From Flavobacteriaceae bacterium (GTDB taxonomy: Bacteria > Bacteroidota > Bacteroidia > Flavobacteriales > Flavobacteriaceae), in contig NVXD01000001.1 of NCBI GenBank assembly GCA_002746415.1, forward strand, positions 124,001 to 188,000: a stretch of 64,000 nucleotides of DNA, in the 5' to 3' direction. A program made the translations under genes and the position numbers. Positions 36,529 to 45,160 of the stretch are shown one piece after another (the stretch's first letter is position 1; the number at the start of each line of letters is the position of its first letter). The notes below the pieces were generated by a model. The model ran no database searches. It was not told where the DNA came from and worked only from the letters and a program-made list of their open reading frames with translations.

Positions 36529-37686
36529 TCAGTTAAAGCCTTTCTTATATGCTTTAAACCACCTTTCAGGAATGTTTTGGTTACATGCGTCCAAATAATC
36601 TTGTTCGGTGCATGGTAATAACGCAGGTGAATTTGATTTAGTATGTGAAGTTAAAATAGATGGTACCTCTACCCACCATCTTTCTGTTAGGTGGCTTTTG
36701 TAATAGACCAACTCCTCTGTATCTGTAGGGACTATGAACTTCGTAAAGTCTTCATTTTTAGAACTTGGGACTTCCTTTACGCGATAATTGAATCCCTCGA
36801 TGAAATACCAAATGATCTGGGCAATCAACTGAAAGGATTGGGGTGTATTCTCACTTTCATATATTCCGAATACCAATACTTCATCACTCATGCCTGCATA
36901 CCTTGAAATGGCACAAATCTCCCTTCCATTGAAACCATTAGGAGAGAAATTATTGGACATACTGATATCGCTTGCTCTTACAGCCCTAAGATCCATGCTT
37001 ACGATATGGGCATTTCTCAATACCGGTTCTGCCAGTGCGATGTTTGCAGAAATATCCCCTAAGCGATATGCATCAAAAAAAAGACGCTCCATTAAATCCA
37101 CTTCCTCTTGTGCATTAAAATAGCTTTGATATCCAATATTGGAGAAATTGAAAAGATTGTTTGGTGCGTCTGTAATAATTTTGCTCATATAAGAATTGGA
37201 TGATATCAATTCTTCATCCTGACCAAAATCAAACCTACTATCTATGGCCACCAAATTTACCATATCCTTAATACCATCAAAAGCTCTATAGGTAGCATAA
37301 GTGACATCTTGTGTTGCACCAATAACAATCGGAATTACATTCTCTTCCAATAGACCAGCAACAATTTCTTTTACCACAAAATAGGTGTCCGCTACAGTCT
37401 CCCCTTCCTCGATATCCCCTAAGTCTACAATTGTGGCATCCCAATTGCCCATCATTAATTTGTACAACTCCAATCTAATTCCAGAGATATCCAGAGGTTC
37501 CAGTTTCTTTTCAAAGGCATTTCTGGATTCAAGGACTCCCATAATGGCAAAAGATGCATTGGCAAGAACTGGCAATCCTTTACGTTGGGTATGCTTATGT
37601 ATATTACTTCCCAATGCTTGAGGCGGAAGTAGTTCACAATGTGCCAACACTTTATCTGCTACTGGAATTAAAAAATCAAATGCCAT
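36529..37686 (-). CDS. Ureohydrolase (arginase/formimidoylglutamase)-fold protein with degraded metal site, 385 aa
   Basis: The overall fold signature of the arginase/agmatinase/formiminoglutamase family is present: a leading VIPIVIGATQD strand-loop at about 117-127, VNLVAIDSRFD at about 143-153 and HIVSMDLRAVRASD at about 227-240. The catalytic manganese ligands are not intact. The GGDHS position reads GATQD (no histidine), DAHxD reads DSRFD (histidine to arginine), and the S-x-D-x-D motif keeps only Asp232. A binuclear Mn enzyme therefore looks unlikely, and the usual automatic name formimidoylglutamase is doubtful. No signal peptide. It sits between topA and gldK on the same strand, 116 bp before gldK. 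No hut (histidine degradation) genes are nearby. Confidence 0.85.
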   Translation of the reverse strand: MAFDFLIPVADKVLAHCELLPPQALGSNIHKHTQRKGLPVLANASFAIMGVLESRNAFEKKLEPLDISGIRLELYKLMMGNWDATIVDLGDIEEGETVADTYFVVKEIVAGLLEENVIPIVIGATQDVTYATYRAFDGIKDMVNLVAIDSRFDFGQDEELISSNSYMSKIITDAPNNLFNFSNIGYQSYFNAQEEVDLMERLFFDAYRLGDISANIALAEPVLRNAHIVSMDLRAVRASDISMSNNFSPNGFNGREICAISRYAGMSDEVLVFGIYESENTPQSFQLIAQIIWYFIEGFNYRVKEVPSSKNEDFTKFIVPTDTEELVYYKSHLTERWWVEVPSILTSHTKSNSPALLPCTEQDYLDACNQNIPERWFKAYKKGFN

Positions 37687-37782
37687 ATTTATTCCTGCCA
37701 GTGGGGTTAATGGTCCGATGCACGCATCGAATTGTTAAAATTTTACCTTATTCAATACCTCATAAGCTTACGCTGAGGCATC

Positions 37783-40278
37783 TTACTTTTTAGCTTTTGG
37801 TTTTGCCTTAGCTTTGGTTTTCTTCTTTGGGGTTTTCTTTTCTATTAATTTTTGAGCTTCTTCTAAAGAAATTTTAGTCGCGTCAACAGATTTTGCAAGT
37901 TCAACTTTAATTTTCCCTTTTAAAATATTATGTCTTCCCCAACGAGCCTTCTCGATACGAATACCTTCTTCTGGCCAATCTTGGATTAATTTGTCAATCT
38001 CTTTCTGCTTCTTAGCTTCAATCAACTCTTCTATATCTTCTTGGGAAAGGGTATCAAAATCATACTTTTTGTTCACATTAATGAACATTCCATCCCATTT
38101 AATAAAGGGGCCAAATCTACCTACTCCTTTGGTAACATCCTTATTTTCATATGCCGCAACGGGAGCATCTGCTTTTTGTTTTTCCTTTATTAGCTCTATG
38201 GCTCTTTCCAAATCCACATCAAAAGCACTTTCGCCCTTTGCAAGTGAAACAAACTTTTTTCCAAACTTCACATAAGGACCAAAACGACCTACATTAGCCT
38301 GTATTTCTTCCCCTTCAAAGACGCCAAGATCTCTTGGAAGCGTAAAAAGCTCCATGGCCTCATCATAGGTAATTGATGCTAATGATTGTTCTGGCAATAG
38401 ACTAGCAAACAATGGTTTATCTTCATCTTCCACCGTCCCTATTTGTACCATAGGCCCAAACCTACCCAATCTAACCGAAACCTGTCTTCCTGTTTTAGGA
38501 TCTGTTCCCAAAACACGTTCTCCACTGGCACGACCTGCATTCTCTTGCACATCTAAAACATTGGGATGAAAATCTTTATAAAAATTTTTCATCATTTCTT
38601 TCCAATCCTCATTGCCACTGGCTATCTCATCAAAATTCTGTTCTACTTTGGCGGTAAAATTATAATCTAAAATATTGGCAAAATTACTTACCAAGAAATC
38701 GTTTACAATTATTCCAATATCAGTAGGTACTAATTTTCCTTTCTCTGAGCCTATAGTCTCTGATAATTTTTTTTCTGACACATTCCCTTCTTCCAAAAGC
38801 AATTGTGCATAATTTCTTTGGGTTCCTTCAACAGTCCCTTTTTCTATATATCCCCTGTTCTGGATTGTTGATATTGTTGGGGCATAAGTAGATGGTCTTC
38901 CTATTCCAAGTTCCTCCAATTTCTTAACCAAAGATGCTTCTGTATACCTATATGGTGGTCTGGAGAAACGTTCCGTTGCAGTAATATAATTGTTTTGCAA
39001 TGCATCAGCAACACTCATTGCAGGCAACATCCCTTCTTGCTCCTCCGCCATATCTTCCTCATCCTTTCCTTCCAGATATACCTTAAGGAAGCCATCAAAT
39101 TTTATAACCTCTCCATTAGCTCCAAATTCTTCAGCATGCGTATTGGCTTTTATTTTAACATTGGTACGTTCTAATTGTGCATCACTCATTTGAGATGCCA
39201 AAGTACGTTTCCATATCAATTCATATAATTTGGATTGATCTCTTTCCAAAGTAACAGATTGCCTTTTCATATCTGTAGGGCGAATGGCCTCGTGGGCTTC
39301 TTGAGCTCCTTTGGATTTTCCTGTAAAATTTCTAACCTTACTATATTCCTTGCCATAATTTTCCTCTATGGCATCTTTGGCAGCATTAATAGCCTCTGGA
39401 GAAAGGTTTACGCTGTCTGTTCTCATATAGGTGATAAGACCTGCCTCATACAAGCGCTGGGCTACTTGCATTGTTCTGCCCACAGAAAAATATAATTTTC
39501 TTGATGCTTCTTGTTGTAAGGTTGATGTTGTAAACGGTGCTGCGGGAGACTTTTTTGCTGGCTTTTTATCCAAAGTGGAAACCGAAAAATTAGCCGTGGC
39601 ATTTTCTTGTAAAAACTTTTCTGCTGCCTCTTTTGAGCTGAATGTTTTCCCTAGTTTGGCAGAAAAAATACTTCCTTCTTTAGTTTGGAATTGCGCAACT
39701 ACCTTATAAGAAGCCTTTGGTGAAAATACTTCAATATCTCGTTCTCTTTCAACAATAAGACGCACTGCAACAGATTGCACCCTACCTGCAGATAGTCCTG
39801 GTTTTATTTTCCTCCACAATACTGGCGACAACTCATAGCCAACCAAACGATCTAATACTCGTCTTGCTTGCTGTGCGTTTACCAAATTATAGTTAATATC
39901 TCTAGGGTTTTCAATGGCCTTTTGAATGGCAGACTTGGTAATCGAGTTAAAAACAATACGCCTAGTTTTTTCTTTATCCAGTTTTAATGCTTCAACCAAG
40001 TGCCATGATATGGCTTCTCCCTCTCGATCCTCATCACTCGCTAACCATATGGTATCTGCCTTTTTAGCTAAATCTTTTAGTTTTTTTACCAGTGCCTTTT
40101 TATCCTTGTCAACAATATATTTAGGGGCAAAATCATTCTCAACATCTACGCCTAGTTCTTTTGAGGGAAGGTCAGCAATATGACCAAAACTAGACTCCAC
40201 TTTAAAATCTTTTCCTAAAAAATTTTCTATTGTTTTTGCCTTAGCCGGCGACTCTACAATTACTAAATTCTTTGCCAT
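37783..40278 (-). CDS. topA: DNA topoisomerase I (type IA), 831 aa
   Basis: The TOPRIM domain opens the protein (LVIVESPAKAKTIENFLG, with the acidic SDEDREGEAISWH at about 81-93). The type IA core includes GLSAGRVQSVAVR at about 161-173 and the active-site Tyr284 in GLITYMRTDS. Instead of classical four-cysteine zinc fingers, the C-terminal region has cysteine-free repeats of the GRFGPxVxxG type (four or five, about 590-790). It ends in a lysine-rich tail (PKKKTKAKAKPKAKK) that likely contacts DNA. This cysteine-free C-terminus is usual in Bacteroidota. It relaxes negative supercoils ahead of and behind transcription. It lies 96 bp upstream of the ureohydrolase-like gene on the same strand. 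Confidence 0.97.
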   Translation of the reverse strand: MAKNLVIVESPAKAKTIENFLGKDFKVESSFGHIADLPSKELGVDVENDFAPKYIVDKDKKALVKKLKDLAKKADTIWLASDEDREGEAISWHLVEALKLDKEKTRRIVFNSITKSAIQKAIENPRDINYNLVNAQQARRVLDRLVGYELSPVLWRKIKPGLSAGRVQSVAVRLIVERERDIEVFSPKASYKVVAQFQTKEGSIFSAKLGKTFSSKEAAEKFLQENATANFSVSTLDKKPAKKSPAAPFTTSTLQQEASRKLYFSVGRTMQVAQRLYEAGLITYMRTDSVNLSPEAINAAKDAIEENYGKEYSKVRNFTGKSKGAQEAHEAIRPTDMKRQSVTLERDQSKLYELIWKRTLASQMSDAQLERTNVKIKANTHAEEFGANGEVIKFDGFLKVYLEGKDEEDMAEEQEGMLPAMSVADALQNNYITATERFSRPPYRYTEASLVKKLEELGIGRPSTYAPTISTIQNRGYIEKGTVEGTQRNYAQLLLEEGNVSEKKLSETIGSEKGKLVPTDIGIIVNDFLVSNFANILDYNFTAKVEQNFDEIASGNEDWKEMMKNFYKDFHPNVLDVQENAGRASGERVLGTDPKTGRQVSVRLGRFGPMVQIGTVEDEDKPLFASLLPEQSLASITYDEAMELFTLPRDLGVFEGEEIQANVGRFGPYVKFGKKFVSLAKGESAFDVDLERAIELIKEKQKADAPVAAYENKDVTKGVGRFGPFIKWDGMFINVNKKYDFDTLSQEDIEELIEAKKQKEIDKLIQDWPEEGIRIEKARWGRHNILKGKIKVELAKSVDATKISLEEAQKLIEKKTPKKKTKAKAKPKAKK

Positions 40279-40297
40279 TCATTGGGTTTTGAAGTCA

Positions 40298-40305
40298 CAA
40301 AAGTA
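40298..40305 (-). promoter_or_regulatory. Bacteroidota -7 box for topA
   Basis: Minus-strand TACTTTTG matches TAnnTTTG exactly, ending 19 bp before the topA ATG. A TTTA at roughly 17 bp upstream is the only -33 candidate and is weak. Confidence 0.5.
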
Positions 40306-40349
40306 TATCAATTTTTTGATTTTAAACCCTACAATATAGTTATACATAA

Positions 40350-40378
40350 AAAAAGCACCCATTTTTGGTGGGTGCTTT
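40350..40378 (-). terminator. Terminator of the LVIVD-repeat lipoprotein gene
   Basis: AAAGCACCCA (40352-40361) pairs with TGGGTGCTTT (40369-40378), a 10-bp stem and 7-nt loop followed on the minus strand by a T-run (TTTTTTTATG). It lies 18 bp after the lipoprotein stop codon. Confidence 0.85.
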
Positions 40379-40396
40379 AATATTATTAATACTAGT

Positions 40397-41653
40397 TTAA
40401 TTCAGATTTAACGTACTAATCAATTTTATTTTTTCGTCTAAATATTCATATTGATAAAGCACTTCATCCCCAACCATAAGTAATGTTTCTTCCAAAGGAA
40501 TCACATCAAAAGTTATGATGTTTTCAAAATGATTTAAGGAAACTAAATCTTCAATATCAGTCTTATCATAGACTTTTAAACCTGATGCCCCATCGCAGAT
40601 AAAAAGTTTTTCATCCTTTATTCCTAATCCATATGGTTCATCCATTGCATAGGTTTCTGACAAAACTGGGTTTTCAATATTAGAAATGTCAACAATAAAA
40701 AGTCCGCTCTCTGTTGCACCACAACGATTACCTCCTCTTAAGGTTACGTATGCGTAATCTCCATCTACAACAACGGGATCACAAGCGGTTCCATGCTGAA
40801 ACTCTGAAACAAACTCGGGTTTGTCTGGAGCGCTTATATCATAAATATACATGCCACTCATACTCCCCAAGAACAAATGATTCCCTCTGTTAAAAATGGT
40901 CTCAATATCAAAACCTGCATACACATCTTCTAAGTCTAAAGGGTAGTCTAAATCTTGGATATTAAATACATTTATAGAATGACTGTCAACAGCATACAAA
41001 TAATCCTCAACAATTTTAAAACGAGCCAATGAGCCGCCTTGACCAGTATTACCGCCAGCGTCATTTAAGGCTTCGGCAAAGAATATATTCCCACCTCCAC
41101 CTCTTTGTTCATATTCTTCTTTTAATCTCCTCTCTGTAACGGTTTCCCATCCCACAACAATATCTTTCTCATAATCTATACCATCAGCCTCTATAAAATC
41201 TGCTTCAAATGGCCAATTAACATATCCACTCAATACCCCCTCCATTCTTTTAACCATGTTTATATTATTAATGTCAGAAATATCTATGACAATTAAATCA
41301 CTTAAAGAATCGGCATAGAGATAATCGTCCTTAATAGATATGTCCACATTGCCAGGGATTTTAATAAAAGCAACTTTTCTAGGGTTTGATGGAATAGCAT
41401 TATCAATAACATGCACTCCTGTAGCTTTATCATTCACAAAAATAAAATTCTTGTAGGCATATATTTTTCCAGATACTTGTATTGGTGCGGGACCAATTAT
41501 ATCTATGCCATTCTTAAATTCTTCTGTAGTCATTTTAATGGGGTGCGCCACCAGATAATCTGCATAGTTCTCATTGTCTAAATCATCATTGTTTTGACAG
41601 GACACCATTCCCAAAACCACAATGGATAAAATTATTAAAAAGTTCTTTTTCAT
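40397..41653 (-). CDS. LVIVD-repeat (beta-propeller-like) lipoprotein, 418 aa
   Basis: A lipoprotein signal ends in GMVSC (Cys19), followed by an Asp/Asn-rich spacer. The rest consists of LVIVD-type repeats of about 40-45 residues, of the form AYVTLRGGxxxxGLFIVDISNIENPVLSETY. Examples are at about 75-90 (GVHVIDNAIPSNPRKVAF), 110-130, 220-240, 260-285 and 300-345. These are predicted to form a beta-propeller and occur in surface proteins of Bacteroidota and others. No enzymatic role is known. It stands alone, divergent from miaB, with its own terminator. Confidence 0.88.
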   Translation of the reverse strand: MKKNFLIILSIVVLGMVSCQNNDDLDNENYADYLVAHPIKMTTEEFKNGIDIIGPAPIQVSGKIYAYKNFIFVNDKATGVHVIDNAIPSNPRKVAFIKIPGNVDISIKDDYLYADSLSDLIVIDISDINNINMVKRMEGVLSGYVNWPFEADFIEADGIDYEKDIVVGWETVTERRLKEEYEQRGGGGNIFFAEALNDAGGNTGQGGSLARFKIVEDYLYAVDSHSINVFNIQDLDYPLDLEDVYAGFDIETIFNRGNHLFLGSMSGMYIYDISAPDKPEFVSEFQHGTACDPVVVDGDYAYVTLRGGNRCGATESGLFIVDISNIENPVLSETYAMDEPYGLGIKDEKLFICDGASGLKVYDKTDIEDLVSLNHFENIITFDVIPLEETLLMVGDEVLYQYEYLDEKIKLISTLNLN

Positions 41654-41738
41654 AGTTGTTTTTTTTAGGTTAACACTATTTAGATGAGTTTCTTGCGCAG
41701 ACGTTGCGTTCTCTTTTTGATAAATATTTAACTGTCAT

Positions 41739-41771
41739 TTTGTCATCATTCCTTAATTAGCATTATCTTTG
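41739..41771 (+). promoter_or_regulatory. Promoter of miaB (Bacteroidota sigma-A type)
   Basis: The -33 element TTTG is at 41739-41742 and the -7 element TATCTTTG at 41764-41771, with 21 bp between them, all matching the Bacteroidota consensus. The start codon at 41796 is 24 bp further on. Confidence 0.75.
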
Positions 41772-41795
41772 TATACCCAATGACAGATAGAGTTC

Positions 41796-43241
41796 ATGGA
41801 AAAAACAATAGACGAAACTGTTCAAGGCAGTGTATTAGACATAGAGAACAAGAAGAATAACACTCGTAAGCTTTACATAGAAAGTTATGGTTGTCAAATG
41901 AATTTTTCTGACAGCGAAATTGTAGCTTCCATCCTGGCAAACGAAGGATATAGCACTACCAAAAAACTGGAGGAAGCAGATTTGGTTTTGGTCAATACTT
42001 GTTCTATCAGGGAAAAAGCGGAGCTCACTGTCAGAAAACGTTTGGCAAAATTTAATGCCGTAAAAAAAATAAATCCCAAAATGAAAGTTGGGGTTTTGGG
42101 TTGCATGGCAGAGCGTCTTAAAAATAAATTCTTAGAGGAAGAAAAAATTGTGGATATGGTTGTTGGGCCAGATGCCTATAAAGACCTTCCTAATCTTATC
42201 CAAGAAATTGACGAAGGCAGAGATGCAGTAAACGTAGTCCTATCTAAAGATGAGACTTATGGCGATGTTGCTCCTGTGCGCTTAAACTCAAATGGCGTCA
42301 CCGCCCTTGTATCCATTACTCGTGGTTGTGACAATATGTGTACTTTTTGCGTTGTGCCCTTTACCCGTGGACGGGAACGTAGTCGTGACCCACATTCTAT
42401 TATTGACGAGATAAATACACTTTGGAATAAAGGATATAAAGAGATAACTCTTTTGGGTCAAAATGTTGATAGTTATCTATGGTATGGCGGCGGCTTAAAA
42501 AAGGAATTTGAGAAAGCTACTGATATGCAAAAAGCTACTTCTGTAGACTTTTCCAGCCTTTTAGAAATGGTAGCCCTTGCACAGACAAAAATGAGAATTC
42601 GGTTTTCAACATCCAATCCCCAAGACATGTCATTGGAGGCAATTAGAGTGATGGCCAAATATGAAAATATATGCAACCATATTCACCTTCCAGTACAAAG
42701 TGGAAGCAATCGTATTCTTAAGGCTATGAATCGTTTGCATACAAGAGAAGAATATTTTGAATTGATAGATGCCATCAGAAAAATTATTCCTGATTGTGCC
42801 ATATCACAGGACATGATTATTGGTTTCCCTACTGAAACGGAAGAAGACCATAAGGACACACTTTCACTCATGGACTATGTAAAGTATGAATATGGATATA
42901 TGTTTTCCTATTCCGAAAGACCTGGAACTATGGCGGCCAGAAAATTGGAGGATGATATTCCAGAAGATACAAAACAAAGAAGGTTAGCAGAGGTAATTGC
43001 CTTGCAACGGGAACATTGCCAATATAGAACTGAGCAAAACCTAGGGCAGGTTCAAGAAATTTTGATTGAAGGGGCATCTAAAAAATCTGATGCGCATTGG
43101 ATGGGAAGAAGTTCTCAAAATACCGTCGCCATATTCCCAAAAGAACATTATAAGGTGGGGGATTTTGTTCTTGTAAAAATGAACGATTGTACTTCTGCCA
43201 CATTATTGGGAGAAGCTGTTGGACTAAGTAAAAACAATTAA
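41796..43241 (+). CDS. miaB: tRNA-2-methylthio-N6-dimethylallyladenosine synthase MiaB, 481 aa
   Basis: A methylthiotransferase. The N-terminal UPF0004 domain carries three cluster cysteines (Cys33 in YGCQMN, Cys69 in VNTCS, Cys103 in LGCMAE). The radical-SAM core has CxxxCxxC at Cys178, Cys182 and Cys185 ([11 protein letters not shown]). A C-terminal TRAM domain lies at about 418-478. It adds a methylthio group to i6A at position 37 of tRNAs reading UNN codons, using S-adenosylmethionine and two iron-sulfur clusters. The 20-residue N-terminal extension before KLYIESYGC is common in this phylum. It is followed 36 bp later by the sigma-54 activator gene, so it likely heads the run to secG. Confidence 0.97.
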   Translation: MEKTIDETVQGSVLDIENKKNNTRKLYIESYGCQMNFSDSEIVASILANEGYSTTKKLEEADLVLVNTCSIREKAELTVRKRLAKFNAVKKINPKMKVGVLGCMAERLKNKFLEEEKIVDMVVGPDAYKDLPNLIQEIDEGRDAVNVVLSKDETYGDVAPVRLNSNGVTALVSITRGCDNMCTFCVVPFTRGRERSRDPHSIIDEINTLWNKGYKEITLLGQNVDSYLWYGGGLKKEFEKATDMQKATSVDFSSLLEMVALAQTKMRIRFSTSNPQDMSLEAIRVMAKYENICNHIHLPVQSGSNRILKAMNRLHTREEYFELIDAIRKIIPDCAISQDMIIGFPTETEEDHKDTLSLMDYVKYEYGYMFSYSERPGTMAARKLEDDIPEDTKQRRLAEVIALQREHCQYRTEQNLGQVQEILIEGASKKSDAHWMGRSSQNTVAIFPKEHYKVGDFVLVKMNDCTSATLLGEAVGLSKNN

Positions 43242-43277
43242 ACAAATTTCTGTCTTGACAGGAATCATTATAAAAAA

Positions 43278-44549
43278 ATGGAAAGTATACAAGCCATAAA
43301 GCAACGTTTTGAACTCATTGGCAATGACATAAAATTAAATCGTGCCATTGAAAAATCCATTCAAGTAGCGCCAACGGATATTTCCGTTTTGGTTACTGGT
43401 GAAAGTGGGGTTGGTAAAGAGGCCATTCCAAAAATAATACATGCATTATCCCATAGAAAACATGCTAAATATATTGCGGTAAACTGTGGAGCCATTCCAG
43501 AAGGCACTATAGATAGTGAGCTTTTTGGACATGAAAAAGGAGCATTTACCGGCGCTACACAAACACGTAACGGTTATTTTGAAGTTGCAGATGGCGGAAC
43601 CATTTTTTTGGATGAAGTAGGAGAATTGCCCTTAACCACCCAAGTTAGACTACTTAGGGTCTTGGAAAATGGTGAGTTTTTTAAAGTAGGGTCTTCACAG
43701 GTACAAAAAACTAACGTACGTATTGTTGCTGCAACTAACATCAATATGTTTGACGCCATTAAAAAAGAAAAATTTAGAGAAGACCTGTACTACAGATTAA
43801 GTACGGTAGAAATAAACATACCACCACTAAGAGAACGTAAAGAGGATATCCATCTATTGTTTCGCAAATTTGCATCAGATTTTGGGCAGAAATACAAAAT
43901 GCCAACGATCCGATTAGAAGATGATGCCATTCAGCTTTTGCTAAAATATAGATGGCCAGGGAATATTAGACAATTGAGAAATATTGCAGAACAAATTTCT
44001 GTTTTAGAAGAAAAGAGAAGCATCACCTTAGCTTCTCTTCATAGCTATCTTCCCAACGCAAACAATTCCAATTTACCGGCTGTAATTGGTGGGGATAAAA
44101 AAGAAGGTGATTTCAGCAATGAAAGAGAAATTCTGTACAAGGTGTTATTTGACATGAAAGGAGATTTAAACGACTTAAAAAAGTTGACCTTAGAGTTGCT
44201 TAAAAACAATGATGGCGAGAAAGTACAAGAAGAAAATGAAACACTTATCAGGAAAATCTACGGAAGCAATGAGGAAAATGTAGAAAGAGTACCAGGAGAG
44301 GCAGTGGAAGTTTTACAATTGCCAGAACCTGAAGTAGAAACCTACACCAACATTTCACCTACTCAAGCAGGCAAGTACCATTTTGCCGAGGAAATAGAAG
44401 AGGAAGAAACCTTATCTTTACAAGAGAAGGAAATAGAGCTCATTAAAAAATCTTTGGAACGAAATCGCGGAAAAAGAAAAGCAGCTGCCACAGAATTAGG
44501 CATTTCTGAACGAACACTTTATAGGAAAATCAAACAGTATGATTTGTAG
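43278..44549 (+). CDS. Receiver-less sigma-54 interaction (AAA+) transcriptional regulator, 423 aa
   Basis: The protein begins almost directly with the AAA+ domain: Walker A GESGVGKE at 41-48, the sigma-54 contact loop GAFTGA at 88-93 (canonical), Walker B GGTIFLDE at 106-113, and WPGNIRQLRN before the domain end near 245. There is no receiver, GAF or PAS domain in front. A long acidic linker (about 250-385) leads to a Fis-type helix-turn-helix (AAATELGISERTLYRKIKQ). With no sensor domain, it may be constitutively active or controlled by its level or a partner protein. It lies between miaB and lptE, 36 and 86 bp away. Confidence 0.94.
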   Translation: MESIQAIKQRFELIGNDIKLNRAIEKSIQVAPTDISVLVTGESGVGKEAIPKIIHALSHRKHAKYIAVNCGAIPEGTIDSELFGHEKGAFTGATQTRNGYFEVADGGTIFLDEVGELPLTTQVRLLRVLENGEFFKVGSSQVQKTNVRIVAATNINMFDAIKKEKFREDLYYRLSTVEINIPPLRERKEDIHLLFRKFASDFGQKYKMPTIRLEDDAIQLLLKYRWPGNIRQLRNIAEQISVLEEKRSITLASLHSYLPNANNSNLPAVIGGDKKEGDFSNEREILYKVLFDMKGDLNDLKKLTLELLKNNDGEKVQEENETLIRKIYGSNEENVERVPGEAVEVLQLPEPEVETYTNISPTQAGKYHFAEEIEEEETLSLQEKEIELIKKSLERNRGKRKAAATELGISERTLYRKIKQYDL

Positions 44550-44614
44550 AAAAGTGGGTCATTAACAAAACTTTAATCTTAAAAGATCAATAAAATATTA
44601 GGAGTTTAACCCTT

Positions 44615-44622
44615 TATTTTTG
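44615..44622 (+). promoter_or_regulatory. Possible -7 box for lptE
   Basis: TATTTTTG matches TAnnTTTG and lies 13 bp before the lptE ATG. No -33 element was found, and transcription may also enter from miaB, so this is tentative. Confidence 0.35.
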
Positions 44623-44635
44623 GAATTTTATCAGA

Positions 44636-45154
44636 ATGAAAAAATACATAACAAAAACTTTCCATCTCTTCTTACCTCTATTATTGTGTAGTTGTGGGGC
44701 TTATAATTTCACTGGGGGAGATGTTGGTGATGCGGAAACTTTCCAAGTAAGTTATTTTCAAAATTATGCCACCCAAAGTGCCGGCTCTACAATTGAACCG
44801 GGTTTGGACAGGGATTTTACTTTGGCCCTACAAGATTTAATCTTAAATCAGACCAGTTTAGATTTGGTCTCGTCCAATGGGGATTTGCTATATGAAGGTG
44901 AAATTGTGGAATATCGTGTTGCACCCATGAGTGCCACCGCAGCACAAACAGCGGCGCAAAATAGACTTACTATTTCCATAAATGTTCGTTTTTACAATAA
45001 AACCAAAGAAGATGTAGATTTTGAAAGACGCTTTTCTCATTTCTTTGACTATCCCGCAAACTCATTGTTAGATGCTGTTAAAAGTGAAGCGCATGAGGAA
45101 ATTTTTGAAAGGATAAACCAAGATATATTTAATGAAGCTTTAGCAGATTGGTAA
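44636..45154 (+). CDS. lptE: LPS-assembly lipoprotein LptE, 172 aa
   Basis: The lipoprotein signal is MKKYITKTFHLFLPLLLCSC with Cys20 as the lipidated residue, followed by GAYNFTGG, which is characteristic of LptE in Bacteroidota (the family's Y-x-F-x-G start). The fold is a two-layer alpha/beta sandwich; conserved pieces include DLILNQTSLDLV and YRVAPMSATAAQTAAQNRLTI. LptE plugs the LptD barrel and helps insert LPS into the outer leaflet. Its length matches the family. It is followed by two short genes at 6 and 2 bp spacing, giving the operon lptE-TPR protein-secG. Confidence 0.92.
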   Translation: MKKYITKTFHLFLPLLLCSCGAYNFTGGDVGDAETFQVSYFQNYATQSAGSTIEPGLDRDFTLALQDLILNQTSLDLVSSNGDLLYEGEIVEYRVAPMSATAAQTAAQNRLTISINVRFYNKTKEDVDFERRFSHFFDYPANSLLDAVKSEAHEEIFERINQDIFNEALADW

Positions 45155-45160
45155 TAAGTA

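Noticed and set aside
36529-37686. Formimidoylglutamase (HutG) annotation
   Set aside because: The histidine and aspartate metal ligands required by that enzyme are substituted and no hut genes are nearby.
43250-43261. CTGTC-TT-GACAG inverted repeat between miaB and the sigma-54 activator
   Set aside because: Five-bp half sites with a 2-nt gap make neither a stable hairpin nor a recognisable operator; possible autoregulatory site but unsupported.
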